Below the pieces are notes generated by a model. It saw only the letters and a list, made by a program, of their open reading frames with translations, was not told where the DNA came from and did no database searches. The translations under genes were made by a program, and so were the position numbers. From Paenibacillus sp. J45TS6 (GTDB taxonomy: Bacteria; Bacillota; Bacilli; Paenibacillales; Paenibacillaceae): 64,000 bases of DNA. Shown here one piece after another: positions 36,082 through 44,293 of this stretch. The stretch's first letter is position 1. The number at the start of each line of letters is the position of its first letter. The stretch is from contig NZ_BOSJ01000002.1 in the NCBI RefSeq assembly GCF_018403285.1, positions 248,001 to 312,000 of the forward strand, read 5' to 3'.

Positions 36082-37848
36082 CTACCTAAATCCGTTCGGC
36101 CATGGAAGTCCGAGCCGAATATGCTGGACAAGACGAGTATTCACATCGCCATTTGCCTGCGCTTGGATCGCAGATAGATGCCCGTCTGCTGCCGAAACCA
36201 TACTGCTCACATACTTCTTCGTGCCCATTAGAGCTGTCTGAGGCAATGCTTCTCTGTTCTTTTCTAATGTGCTGCGCCAGACGCCTGTTATCCCTACAAA
36301 CATTTCTCTTTTCCCCGCATGGTCAGCTGCTTCCAGAAGTTCTGCAAAGCCAGACCAAGTCTCCTCTGTTAAAGGCTTCAATTCTTTATCTATCCCCTGC
36401 TCGATGAGAAGGATGGCCTGATCTTTAAAGACCTGTTTCTTTTCTGCACCAGAAGGGATATCTAAACTCCACATCAGCCAATCTTTCTCTTGTTCAGGAA
36501 AGTCAGGGTTCTTGTGCAGCAGACGAGCTGCGCTCTCCCAATCCCCACTCCGCCATCGCGCCATGAGCTTACTTACGCGGATCGTCTTATGAGGAATGGG
36601 CGGCTGATCCCATTGCTGCAAGATGGATAGGACAGCTGAGTAGCACCTGCTATCGTTAAGGATCCCGATTAATTTCTCCATCGCTTCTTGCGATTCGATT
36701 CGAAAGCGCGCCTCGATAAGCTCTGGCAATCGTTCCTCCTGCCCGATAACCTGCAGGATACGGCAGATTCGATATAACGGCGGAAGCAGACTAGGCTTAT
36801 ACCGAACTGCCTCAACATAAGCATCTACGGCTGCTTCGAGCGCTCCTCTTTGTTCCGCATACTGACCGAGCATATAGAGCGTTTGGAAGGTGCCGATCCC
36901 TTCCTCCGTATGGTACATCTCCGCTGAAGGCCCCATATGAAGGGCTTCTCGAAGAATCTCTTCGGCCTCCTCTGTTCTGCCGAGTGTATTCTGGGTAAAG
37001 GCTTGAGCATGCAGCAGATCTGTATAGCCTGGGTACAGTCTACGTCCTTTAGCAATCTTTTCCATTGCCTCTGTCCATTGTCCAAGTGCCTGCAGACATC
37101 GCACTTCATATTTAAGAACCAAATGCGCATAACTAACACGTGCGGGATCTAAGCCGTTCCATGACTTCTGAAAACACTTTAACGCCTGCTCTACTTTTCC
37201 TATTCGTAAGTACTCGACACCCAGATTGTAATCATGAAACGGATTCGCTGGATCTTCTTCGATAATTTGCTGGAGCAGCTCCATATTTCGATTCACTTTG
37301 TTCTTAGCAGAGACAATCGTCTCGCTGTATCCATAATGATGAATGATTACATCGGTCATATGAAAATGAGCTTCTGCACGTTGACTCACAATGGATTCGG
37401 CGATCTGCTCATGAATTCTCCCCTGAAAACGGTACTCTGGTCGATGCCGAAACATACGAAGTACCGGATTAATCGTGACTCCCCCCGAACCGTTTCCTGT
37501 ATAATTGTGAATTTGTAAAAAATAACCTTCAACCCCATCCTGCTGGGCCCAGATCGGAAGTTCTCTTGCTCCCTGTTCGTCTATTCTTTCATCTGCATCA
37601 AGAAACAGAATCCAGTCACCGGTAGCTGCCTCAAGCCCTGCATTTCTGGCTGCTGCAAAATCATGACACCACGTAAAGTGCACAACAGAAGCACCGTAAC
37701 GTTCTGCAAGCTGAACCGTGTTGTCTGTTGAACCCGTATCCACAACGATGATTTCATCAACAGCTCCCTGTACACTTTCAAGACATGCGGGCAGCATTTT
37801 TTCCTCATCTTTTACGATCATGCATAAAGAAATGGTTTGACTCGGCAA
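36082..37848 (-). CDS. GT2-TPR glycosyltransferase, paralogue 2
   Basis: A 588-residue protein, TTG start at 37848 with AGGAGAGGGG upstream inside the preceding gene's end. The GT-A domain has ISLCMIVKDEEKMLPACLES, VVDTGSTDNTVQLAERYGAS and DWILFLDADERID (DXD-like site). The shared block RIHEQIAESIVSQ, then IHHYGY and NKVNRNMELL, recurs in all three paralogues and marks the GT domain end near residue 210. C-terminal TPR-like helices follow (LGVEYLRIGKVEQALKCFQK). The start is 3 nt after the stop of the upstream gene, so translation is coupled. Confidence 0.84.
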   Translation of the reverse strand: MPSQTISLCMIVKDEEKMLPACLESVQGAVDEIIVVDTGSTDNTVQLAERYGASVVHFTWCHDFAAARNAGLEAATGDWILFLDADERIDEQGARELPIWAQQDGVEGYFLQIHNYTGNGSGGVTINPVLRMFRHRPEYRFQGRIHEQIAESIVSQRAEAHFHMTDVIIHHYGYSETIVSAKNKVNRNMELLQQIIEEDPANPFHDYNLGVEYLRIGKVEQALKCFQKSWNGLDPARVSYAHLVLKYEVRCLQALGQWTEAMEKIAKGRRLYPGYTDLLHAQAFTQNTLGRTEEAEEILREALHMGPSAEMYHTEEGIGTFQTLYMLGQYAEQRGALEAAVDAYVEAVRYKPSLLPPLYRICRILQVIGQEERLPELIEARFRIESQEAMEKLIGILNDSRCYSAVLSILQQWDQPPIPHKTIRVSKLMARWRSGDWESAARLLHKNPDFPEQEKDWLMWSLDIPSGAEKKQVFKDQAILLIEQGIDKELKPLTEETWSGFAELLEAADHAGKREMFVGITGVWRSTLEKNREALPQTALMGTKKYVSSMVSAADGHLSAIQAQANGDVNTRLVQHIRLGLPWPNGFR

Positions 37849-37851
37849 TTC

Positions 37852-40023
37852 TCACACCCCTCTCCTTCTTGCCTGACCGTCCCTTGATGTTTTCCAGTTC
37901 AGGTCATCTAACCTTTGCAGACTGCCCGTGAGATTGGCAATATCCTGAGCTAAGGTAGAAAATGTACTTTCTGATTTTTTTGCAGTTTGAGTATTCAGCA
38001 TTCGTACAGCCGCTTCTTTTGCCAGTTGCAAGCAGCTGGCTGCTGCCCCCATCCTAGCGCGGCTATAATCTTTGGATAATGTGATTGCCTGCTCAAATAA
38101 AGCAAGGGACTCTGAGTAATTAGCGCGGTCATACATATATTCAGCCAGCTGAAACATGCCCTCTAAATGAAGGTCGCCCTTCGCTAATTGCTCCAAGTAC
38201 TGCTCTGCCGCCTCTAATCGGAAACCATGTTTATATAAAAGATCAGCTGCCGTGCCAGGTGACAGTAATCTAGCTTTTTTCATGGAAAAAAGCAGTTCTT
38301 TTTGTCCGCAGGCCGCTGCCCGGCCCGCTAGTTTCTCTGCTTTTTGAAAAAGGGGCCCTGAATCGGGCTGAGGAAACTGAGGAAGATCTTCTGCTTCACT
38401 CTGCTGTTTTATGTTCAACAACCGCCGCTCTATCTCCGAATAGAACACGCTGTCTTCATTACTATGTTGGTAGAACACTTGCGATAATGGCTCAGAGCAG
38501 GACCATGAACAGATCGCCCAATCCATTATGGCTAAATCAATATGCTCTTGATCGTATGGAGATATAAGCTGATCACTTAATTCCTGATTAATCCCCTTAT
38601 TCCGCTCTAGTAGCAGCTGCGATCGCTGTATTGCTCGGGGCTTTCTTTGTGTCTGAATCAGACAGGCGCGGGCCCAGCTTTCGTCTTCTATGCCAATAGA
38701 TTGCACAGGCAGAATGGATAGAGCCGCTTCATACGCTCCGCATGACATGAGTGCATACGCCGCTTTTTGCAGATGTTCGGGGTTCTCTCTGTCGATTAAC
38801 TCCACTAAAATTTGCTTCATTGAGGGATCTGCTATCCCTTCTTTTTGCAGTAGATCAGCCAACCCGCTAATCGCTGGAAGATAGCCTTGATGTGCCTTTA
38901 TAGCAGACCGGTAGTGATCCTCTGCATCGGATGCTCTCCCCTTTCGTTTATCTATATCTGCCATATGGGTGAGCGGAATGTAGCTGTCTGCCCCAGCTTC
39001 CGTAACGTAAGGTACAGCTTGGTTCTTTGAAGGAAGACCGGACTTCACTGCTTTTGCAAAATAGCCATAAGCTTGCTCAGCCATCCCGTACTCCTGTTCA
39101 ACAAGCCCCAGCAGAATGTAAAGATCAGGGTAGTCTCTATATCGCCTGATTTCTGTCTTCAACAGATTTTTCGCCTGTTCTAACTCCTGGTTTGCATAAA
39201 GCAGCTTTCCTAAGTCCCGTACGAGAGTCGCTCGGTATGGAGCATTCACGGGGCAGCTATTTAGTGCTCGCAAGAAAGTTATTCTAGCCTGCTCCCTATC
39301 TTCTAATTGGCAGTACGTTACCCCGAGATTATAGAGATGAAAAGGATCATCCGGGTTTATTAGGAGGGCCTGCCGAATTATTTTCAGGTTACGCATAGCT
39401 GTCTGTTTACTCTCCATGACTGCGGGAAGATACCCGTAATGATTTACTTTCAGCGGACAGATGGAAGGTGTAGAGGCTATTTTTAACTTTGTCGAAGAGC
39501 ACTTCACTTTCACTTCATGCTCGATCTTCAGCCGAATATTCAGTCCGCTCTCTCCCAAAGTGTCTTTATTTGCTTGAACGAGCTGTTCGTGAATCAACCC
39601 TTCATACCGGTAACCATATCTATTTCGAAACACGCGCGGTGCAAAATAATGAATACACTCCTCAGGACTAGATCCCGTCCAGTTCACAAGTTCAATCAGA
39701 CACTGGCTTCCTTCTTCCTGACTCAGAAACTCCTTGATCTCTTCTTGCCCGGCTGTCACCTGTTCATCTGCATCCAGCACAAGAATCCAATCTGTATTTG
39801 CATGTACTAACCCTGCATTACGGGCTTTTGCAAAATCATGTTCCCATGGACTATGAATTACGGTTGCTCCGTACTTTTCTGCTATTGCAACAGACCGATC
39901 CGTAGAACCCGTATCGACAATGATCAGCTCATCAGCCAGGGTATGAATTCGTTCCAAACATGCTCCAAGCCATTTTTCTTCGTTATATACAATCAGGTGA
40001 ACTCCCAAAGTAGGAATACTCAT
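37852..40023 (-). CDS. GT2-TPR glycosyltransferase, paralogue 1
   Basis: A 723-residue protein with a GT-A domain (GVHLIVYNEEKWLGACLERI, DELIIVDTGSTDRSVAIAEK, DWILVLDADEQVT) followed by a TPR-rich C-terminus (ITFLRALNSCPVNAPYRATL, then TPR units near residues 250-420 and 590-670). The ATG at 40023 has GGGGGAGAG 6 nt upstream. The open frame extends to 40404, but that extension only reads the C-terminal coding sequence of the neighbouring repeat protein in another frame, and the shorter start matches the other two paralogues. It lies directly downstream of the repeat-protein gene with a terminator in the 79-bp gap. Confidence 0.85.
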   Translation of the reverse strand: MSIPTLGVHLIVYNEEKWLGACLERIHTLADELIIVDTGSTDRSVAIAEKYGATVIHSPWEHDFAKARNAGLVHANTDWILVLDADEQVTAGQEEIKEFLSQEEGSQCLIELVNWTGSSPEECIHYFAPRVFRNRYGYRYEGLIHEQLVQANKDTLGESGLNIRLKIEHEVKVKCSSTKLKIASTPSICPLKVNHYGYLPAVMESKQTAMRNLKIIRQALLINPDDPFHLYNLGVTYCQLEDREQARITFLRALNSCPVNAPYRATLVRDLGKLLYANQELEQAKNLLKTEIRRYRDYPDLYILLGLVEQEYGMAEQAYGYFAKAVKSGLPSKNQAVPYVTEAGADSYIPLTHMADIDKRKGRASDAEDHYRSAIKAHQGYLPAISGLADLLQKEGIADPSMKQILVELIDRENPEHLQKAAYALMSCGAYEAALSILPVQSIGIEDESWARACLIQTQRKPRAIQRSQLLLERNKGINQELSDQLISPYDQEHIDLAIMDWAICSWSCSEPLSQVFYQHSNEDSVFYSEIERRLLNIKQQSEAEDLPQFPQPDSGPLFQKAEKLAGRAAACGQKELLFSMKKARLLSPGTAADLLYKHGFRLEAAEQYLEQLAKGDLHLEGMFQLAEYMYDRANYSESLALFEQAITLSKDYSRARMGAAASCLQLAKEAAVRMLNTQTAKKSESTFSTLAQDIANLTGSLQRLDDLNWKTSRDGQARRRGV

Positions 40024-40043
40024 CGTGAACTCTCCCCCGGTTA

Positions 40044-40081
40044 CAAAAAAAATACATGGGCCTCTGTTGAGACTCCATGTA
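40044..40081 (-). terminator. Terminator between the repeat-protein gene and the GT2-TPR operon
   Basis: On the minus strand TACATGG (40081-40075) pairs with CCATGTA (40059-40053) around a 15-nt loop and is followed by eight T (40052-40045). No room exists for a long promoter before the GT gene, so read-through at this hairpin may set the ratio of structural protein to enzyme. Confidence 0.8.
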
Positions 40082-40102
40082 CGTATATGTGTGCAGCGCT
40101 TA

Positions 40103-41503
40103 TTATGTGCCTTGTCCGTTGAAATACACACTAATGGTGGCAGGTGTTCCTGGCGTGCTGGACCTATAAGCAAGCCTTGTATATTTAAGAAAACGCTGCG
40201 GAACAAGCACATCAACAGATCCGGCAGCAATTCCTGTAACTGTGTCCACATCGGTGAACCAGTTCGTTCCATTCGCGCTGATTTCGACCCTTGCATCCGC
40301 ACTGCCTGTTGTCCCTGAGTTATACACAAAGAAAGAATAGGTTCCAAACACACTTGTCGTGACTGGAGATAGAGGAGTGTAAGCATCCGCCGTTGTAATG
40401 CCAAGCGTCGGAATTTCCTGAAAGCTTTTCTGTGATATGGAGGTAATACTATCTAGTCTTCCGGCTGTAATTGTTGCTCCAAGTACACTTGTGATCGTAC
40501 CGTTTAGCAAACTCGATAGAGTTCCTGCCGTGATGGTTGTTCCCAGGACGCTCGTAATCGTCCCTGCGGTAATCGTGGTTCCTAGCACACTCGTCAGCGT
40601 TCCTGCTGTAATTGTTGCTCCGAGCACACTTGTCAGGGTTCCATCCAGCAAATTCGTGAGTGTCCCTGCGGTGACTGTTGCTCCCAGTACTCCCGTTATC
40701 GTCCCTGCGGTAATCGTGGTACCTAGTACACTCGTCAGCGTTCCTGCTGTAATTGTCGCCCCGAGCACACTTGTCAGGGTTCCATCCAGCAAATTCGTGA
40801 GTGTCCCTGCCGTAACTGTCGCTCCCAGCACTCCCGTTATGGTCCCTGCTGTGATCGTCGTTCCTAACACGCTCGTCAGCGTTCCCGCTGTAATCGTTGC
40901 TCCGAGTACACTTGTCAGGGTTCCCGCCGTGATTGTCGCTCCGAGCACACTTGTCAGTGTTCCATCCAGCAAGTTCGTCAATGTTCCTGCGGTGACTGTC
41001 GCTCCCAGCACTCCCGTTATGGTCCCTGCTGTAATTGTGGTTCCTAGTACGCTCGTCAGCGTTCCCGCTGTGATCGTTGTCCCCAGTACACTTGTGAGTG
41101 TTCCCGCTGTAATCGTTGCTCCGAGCACACTTGTCAGTGTTCCATCCAGCAAGTTCGTGAGTGTCCCTGCGGTCACTGTCGCTCCCAGCACTCCCGTTAT
41201 GGTCCCTGCTGTGATCGTCGTTCCTAGCACACTCGTCAGCGTTCCCGCCGTAATTGTTGCTCCGAGCACACTTGTCAGTGTCCCCGCCGTGATTGTCGCC
41301 CCGAGTACACTTGTAATTGTACCCGCAGTAATGGATACGCTCGTGATGCTAGGCATGTTACTAATCGTACCATCCAAAATAACACCCACCAGGTTACCCG
41401 ATGGATCTGTACGAACAGGATGGGATACTTCCTCATTGTCCGTGCCATATATCAGCGTCCTTAAATTGTCGGGGTTTAAGTTAAAACTCGAAAAGTTTGG
41501 CAT
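40103..41503 (-). CDS. Thr-rich repeat surface protein, 20 (I/V)TAG units, DUF6385-like C-terminus
   Basis: A 466-residue protein. Residues 1-55 are a unique N-terminus (MPNFSSFNLNPDNLRTLIYG). Residues about 56-355 consist of 20 units beginning ITAG or VTAG: fifteen 13-residue units (pattern ITAGTLTSVLGAT) and five 21-residue units with an inserted NLLDGTLT-type segment, in a higher-order order that repeats itself. The C-terminal 110 residues form a beta-rich globular domain with a sequence (VEISANGTNWFTDVDT, then RFLKYTRLAYRS) like DUF6385-type domains. The regular Thr/Val/Leu pattern suggests a beta-solenoid or fibre with many Thr acceptor sites. It has no signal peptide, as expected for a protein made in the mother cell and assembled on spores. 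ATG 41503 has GGAGGAGG upstream; a sigma-K-like promoter precedes it. Confidence 0.8.
   Translation of the reverse strand: MPNFSSFNLNPDNLRTLIYGTDNEEVSHPVRTDPSGNLVGVILDGTISNMPSITSVSITAGTITSVLGATITAGTLTSVLGATITAGTLTSVLGTTITAGTITGVLGATVTAGTLTNLLDGTLTSVLGATITAGTLTSVLGTTITAGTLTSVLGTTITAGTITGVLGATVTAGTLTNLLDGTLTSVLGATITAGTLTSVLGATITAGTLTSVLGTTITAGTITGVLGATVTAGTLTNLLDGTLTSVLGATITAGTLTSVLGTTITAGTITGVLGATVTAGTLTNLLDGTLTSVLGATITAGTLTSVLGTTITAGTITSVLGTTITAGTLSSLLNGTITSVLGATITAGRLDSITSISQKSFQEIPTLGITTADAYTPLSPVTTSVFGTYSFFVYNSGTTGSADARVEISANGTNWFTDVDTVTGIAAGSVDVLVPQRFLKYTRLAYRSSTPGTPATISVYFNGQGT
40440..41345 (-). repeat. 39-bp and 63-bp coding tandem repeats
   Basis: The DNA under the (I/V)TAG units repeats with 39-bp periodicity, interrupted by five 63-bp variants. 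Copies differ mostly at third codon positions (for example GTAATTGTT, GTGATCGTC and GTAATCGTG on the plus strand), so selection on the protein is visible. Such an array is prone to copy-number change by recombination. Confidence 0.85.
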
Positions 41504-41553
41504 CAAGGGCCTCCTCCATAGAACATGATCTAACACCGCAGCAGTGCTACGTC

Positions 41554-41580
41554 ATTCTATGCTAGGACCTAGCGAGTAGT
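41554..41580 (-). promoter_or_regulatory. Sigma-K-like promoter for the repeat-protein gene
   Basis: On the minus strand AC (41580-41579), a 17-nt spacer and CATAGAAT (41561-41554) fit the sigma-K pattern AC-N16/17-CATANNNT. It lies about 50 nt upstream of the ATG at 41503. Confidence 0.5.
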
Positions 41581-41625
41581 AACGGCTCAAGCCTCACTCT
41601 TTTTTTCAGGGTAAGGACAACCCAA

Positions 41626-41653
41626 ACCAAATACGCACATTTTCCATATACTA
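41626..41653 (+). promoter_or_regulatory. Sigma-K-like promoter for the paralogous pair
   Basis: ACC at 41626-41628, a 16-nt spacer and CATATACTA at 41645-41653 match the mother-cell sigma-K pattern. It is about 90 nt upstream of the ATG at 41742 and back-to-back with a similar element for the divergent repeat gene. Confidence 0.55.
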
Positions 41654-41741
41654 GTCTTGGATAATACTTATCATCAACCGTGTTTGAGCAGCCATAACAG
41701 AGGGAACTTAGGAACTGAATTTTACTAAAGGAGGAAGATCG

Positions 41742-42275
41742 ATGACCAACTATAATGTATTTAATTCACCCAATCGGCCTCTGTATACACAGCAGATGAA
41801 CACTTATGTATCGCCTGGTGTTGAAGCTACTCCTGATGCAGGAGCTGCTGCCGCTGGAAGACTGTTCTCCTTAACAACGGGAAACGTTGCGGTAGCTTCG
41901 GGTAGCAGTCTGTTATTACAGGTAGTTAACCCAGCAGGCAGCGGTCGTGCTCTATACTTCTCGCAAGCGATCGGGGGGACTACAGCTGCTGCTTCGCTTA
42001 TTTTATACCGGGGAGGTACGTTAACTGGCGGAGCTGGATTAACCCCGATTAACAATCTTTTTGGAAGCCCGGTTACAAGTGTAATGACGGCGCAGCAAGT
42101 GGCGGGTTCCATTACAGGAGGCCCTGTGAGCATCATGAGCATCCCCCTAACCTCTGGCGCTTATGATATCCGTCTTCCAGGGACTATTATTGTTCCACCA
42201 GGTCAATCCGTAACATTTAGTCTTGGAACCGGTGCACTGACGGGATCCATCAATGTAAGCTGGTGGGAGTTCTAA
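41742..42275 (+). CDS. Small Gly/Ser/Thr-rich protein, paralogue A (spore-surface candidate)
   Basis: A 177-residue protein with no recognised family. The order of features is an N-terminal motif (YNVFNSPNRPLYTQQMNTY), an Ala-rich spacer with AAAAGRLFSL, a predicted beta-rich core with NPAGSGRALYFSQ, a conserved ending IIVPPGQSVTFSLG and a terminal WWEF. All of these recur in the next gene. There is no signal peptide, no transmembrane helix and no Cys. AAAGGAGG is 8 nt before the ATG, and a sigma-K-like promoter lies upstream. It is divergent from the repeat-protein gene. I infer a spore-surface structural role, perhaps with a trimeric or jelly-roll beta fold, but have no direct evidence. Confidence 0.65.
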   Translation: MTNYNVFNSPNRPLYTQQMNTYVSPGVEATPDAGAAAAGRLFSLTTGNVAVASGSSLLLQVVNPAGSGRALYFSQAIGGTTAAASLILYRGGTLTGGAGLTPINNLFGSPVTSVMTAQQVAGSITGGPVSIMSIPLTSGAYDIRLPGTIIVPPGQSVTFSLGTGALTGSINVSWWEF

Positions 42276-42306
42276 ATGAAAAGTTTTTAAGGAGGGATAC
42301 TAGTCT

Positions 42307-42888
42307 ATGCCTAACGATCATATTTTTAATAGTGCGAACAAACCTCTGCAGCAGCTGCAACTGAATACGTATCAATCTCCAAGCGCAGCGGCTCCTGCAG
42401 AAGCAAGTGCAAGTCAGGCGGGAAGGCTATTTACAGCAGGAGCAACGAACTCAGCTACGCTCGGACTGCTTGGTGGGTCTTCTATCATTACCATACAGCT
42501 GACCAATCCCGCAGGCAGTGGAAGAACCACTTATATCTCTCGCATTTCGGGCGGCATCAATGTCTCACTTAGCTTGTTATCCTCATTTTCCGGCTCCATG
42601 ACAATCATTAGAAATGGTACTTTAACAGGACCGACGACCCTGACAGCTTCTAATTTAAATTTTGCAAGCAGTAACACAAGCCTAATGACCGTCCGCTCGT
42701 CTACCTCTGCTTCTACGGGAGGAACTCCGATCCTCTCCATGCCTCTAGCTGCAGGACCCCTTGAATATAATGAGTTCGGTGATTTTATCATTCCTCCAGG
42801 TCAATCTTTCACACTAACCATAAGCGGCGCTTTGTCCGTTGCAGGGGTTCTTGCCAGTACAGCCAACCTCGTCTGGTGGGAGGTCTAA
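42307..42888 (+). CDS. Small Gly/Ser/Thr-rich protein, paralogue B (spore-surface candidate)
   Basis: A 193-residue paralogue of the protein at 41742. It shows the same landmarks in the same order: HIFNSANKPLQQLQLNTYQS, then an Ala-rich stretch with QAGRLFTA, TNPAGSGRTTYISRI, FIIPPGQSFTLTISG and a terminal WWEV. It starts 31 nt after the stop of paralogue A, with AAGGAGGG upstream, so both are in one transcript. Its stop overlaps the convergent MFS gene by 4 bp. Tandem duplication with about 35-40 percent visible identity suggests long-standing specialisation, not recent copying. Confidence 0.65.
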   Translation: MPNDHIFNSANKPLQQLQLNTYQSPSAAAPAEASASQAGRLFTAGATNSATLGLLGGSSIITIQLTNPAGSGRTTYISRISGGINVSLSLLSSFSGSMTIIRNGTLTGPTTLTASNLNFASSNTSLMTVRSSTSASTGGTPILSMPLAAGPLEYNEFGDFIIPPGQSFTLTISGALSVAGVLASTANLVWWEV

Positions 42889-44234
42889 GCAGACTCTGTT
42901 CTTTTCATAGATTCTATGGCCTCTCGGTTAGACTTTTCTCCCCATAAAAAGGAACCTAGTGCAAAACCGATAAGTCCAATCACTGCCACAGTACATCCAA
43001 TCCAGAAGAAGGTCGCTTGCACCCCAGCAGATTCAATAACAAACCCTCCAAAGAGCGGCGCAGATACAAGTACGACACTAACCACCGTATTACTTATACC
43101 AAACACACGTCCGACCATATCTTGGCGGCTTTCTTTTTGCATAATGGTCTGGTTGGTTACCATGAATAGTCCATTTCCTACTCCGATCAGAACAGCAAAC
43201 ATGACAATATATAGAGCACCATGTACTTCCCCAAGCAATCCCAATCCAGCGATGCCAAGCCCAATTCCAAGGTATCCGCCTCCGAGTCCAAGCACATAGG
43301 AGAGCTGCCCTATCCTGTTAACAAGTATCATAACAACAACCGACCCTGCTCCAATAGCGGCCACAAGAATACCAAGCATCGACTCCCGGTCCGGAGCTAT
43401 TTCCCTGAGCAGCACCGTAAACTGATAATCAATCATAAGCAGCGCAAATAACCCAAACACAGCATAAATTAAAGTGCAAATCAGTACTCTCTGCTGAAAA
43501 AGATACCCCCATCCTTCCTTCCATTCAGTCCATAGGGAGCGATGCCCGCCGGCAGAATCTAATGCCTCTGAATCCACGTCAAGCTTCTTGCCTTCATGGG
43601 ACAAGTTCTCAGTGAGCAACAACTTGTCCTTCACCGATTCCACACCTTTTATACTCCACAACAATGATGCCGAGATAAATCTTGCACAAGCCCCGATCGC
43701 GATACATACTTGCGGTGAAAAAATAGCAAGCGTAACTCCTCCGAGAAGAGGACCTGCAATCTTAGAAAACTGGCTAACAAGACCATTTAGTGAAGTCGCC
43801 TGAACGAGCTGCTCTTCCCTTACGAGCGATCTTGTCATTGCTTGATGTGCAGGCATGATAAAAGAAGAGACGGCCGCACGGCACATGAGTATGGGAATGA
43901 CTGCATAAGGATGGGAAGCCGTGAGAAGGATCAGGGTAAGAATACCTGTTAGCAGATCCGCGAACATCATGAGCTTTACTTTTGGGAAACGGTCTGCTGC
44001 CACTCCTGCAAATGATCCGAGAATAAGACCTGGCAATGCCATTGCCACAGGTACTAGGGCTAGTGTTACCGGGCTTGCTCCCCACCTGTAGACCATGATA
44101 ATTTGGATCGCAATCGCATCAAACCATTCTCCAAAAGAAGCCGTAGCATAAGCGGTAAACATCCGCATAAAATGCCTGTTTTTAAATAAGCTGCTCTCGC
44201 TAGTGCGTTTGCGGTTTGAAAAATCTGTTTTCAT
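42885..44234 (-). CDS. MFS transporter (drug-efflux-like)
   Basis: A 449-residue major facilitator with about 12 helices and a central cytoplasmic loop of 40 residues (about 190-230, KDKLLLTENLSHEGKKLDVD). The N-terminus (FKNRHFMRMFTAYATASFGEW) and the loop 2-3 motif GVAADRFPKVKLMMFAD match the MFS_3/enterobactin-exporter and macrolide-efflux groups. It is preceded by a winged-helix/TPR regulator gene on the same strand (59-nt gap) and is probably controlled by it. The substrate is unknown. Confidence 0.85.
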   Translation of the reverse strand: MKTDFSNRKRTSESSLFKNRHFMRMFTAYATASFGEWFDAIAIQIIMVYRWGASPVTLALVPVAMALPGLILGSFAGVAADRFPKVKLMMFADLLTGILTLILLTASHPYAVIPILMCRAAVSSFIMPAHQAMTRSLVREEQLVQATSLNGLVSQFSKIAGPLLGGVTLAIFSPQVCIAIGACARFISASLLWSIKGVESVKDKLLLTENLSHEGKKLDVDSEALDSAGGHRSLWTEWKEGWGYLFQQRVLICTLIYAVFGLFALLMIDYQFTVLLREIAPDRESMLGILVAAIGAGSVVVMILVNRIGQLSYVLGLGGGYLGIGLGIAGLGLLGEVHGALYIVMFAVLIGVGNGLFMVTNQTIMQKESRQDMVGRVFGISNTVVSVVLVSAPLFGGFVIESAGVQATFFWIGCTVAVIGLIGFALGSFLWGEKSNREAIESMKRTESA

Positions 44235-44293
44235 ATAAATCCCCCGTCATCGTAAGTTTGATCTTACAATAACGGAACATTGTCAGAGGAATA

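Noticed and set aside
40024-40404. N-terminal extension of the GT2-TPR gene to 40404
   Set aside because: It only reads the neighbouring repeat gene's C-terminal coding sequence in another frame. ATG 40023 has its own ribosome binding site and matches the paralogues.
40440-41345. CRISPR array
   Set aside because: Repeats are contiguous, coding and without unique spacers; no cas genes are near.
40437-41528. A long plus-strand open frame of 363 codons rich in Val, Ser and Pro repeats
   Set aside because: It is the antisense shadow of the repeat-protein gene. The minus strand has the Shine-Dalgarno, a globular C-terminal domain, and base differences concentrated in its third codon positions.
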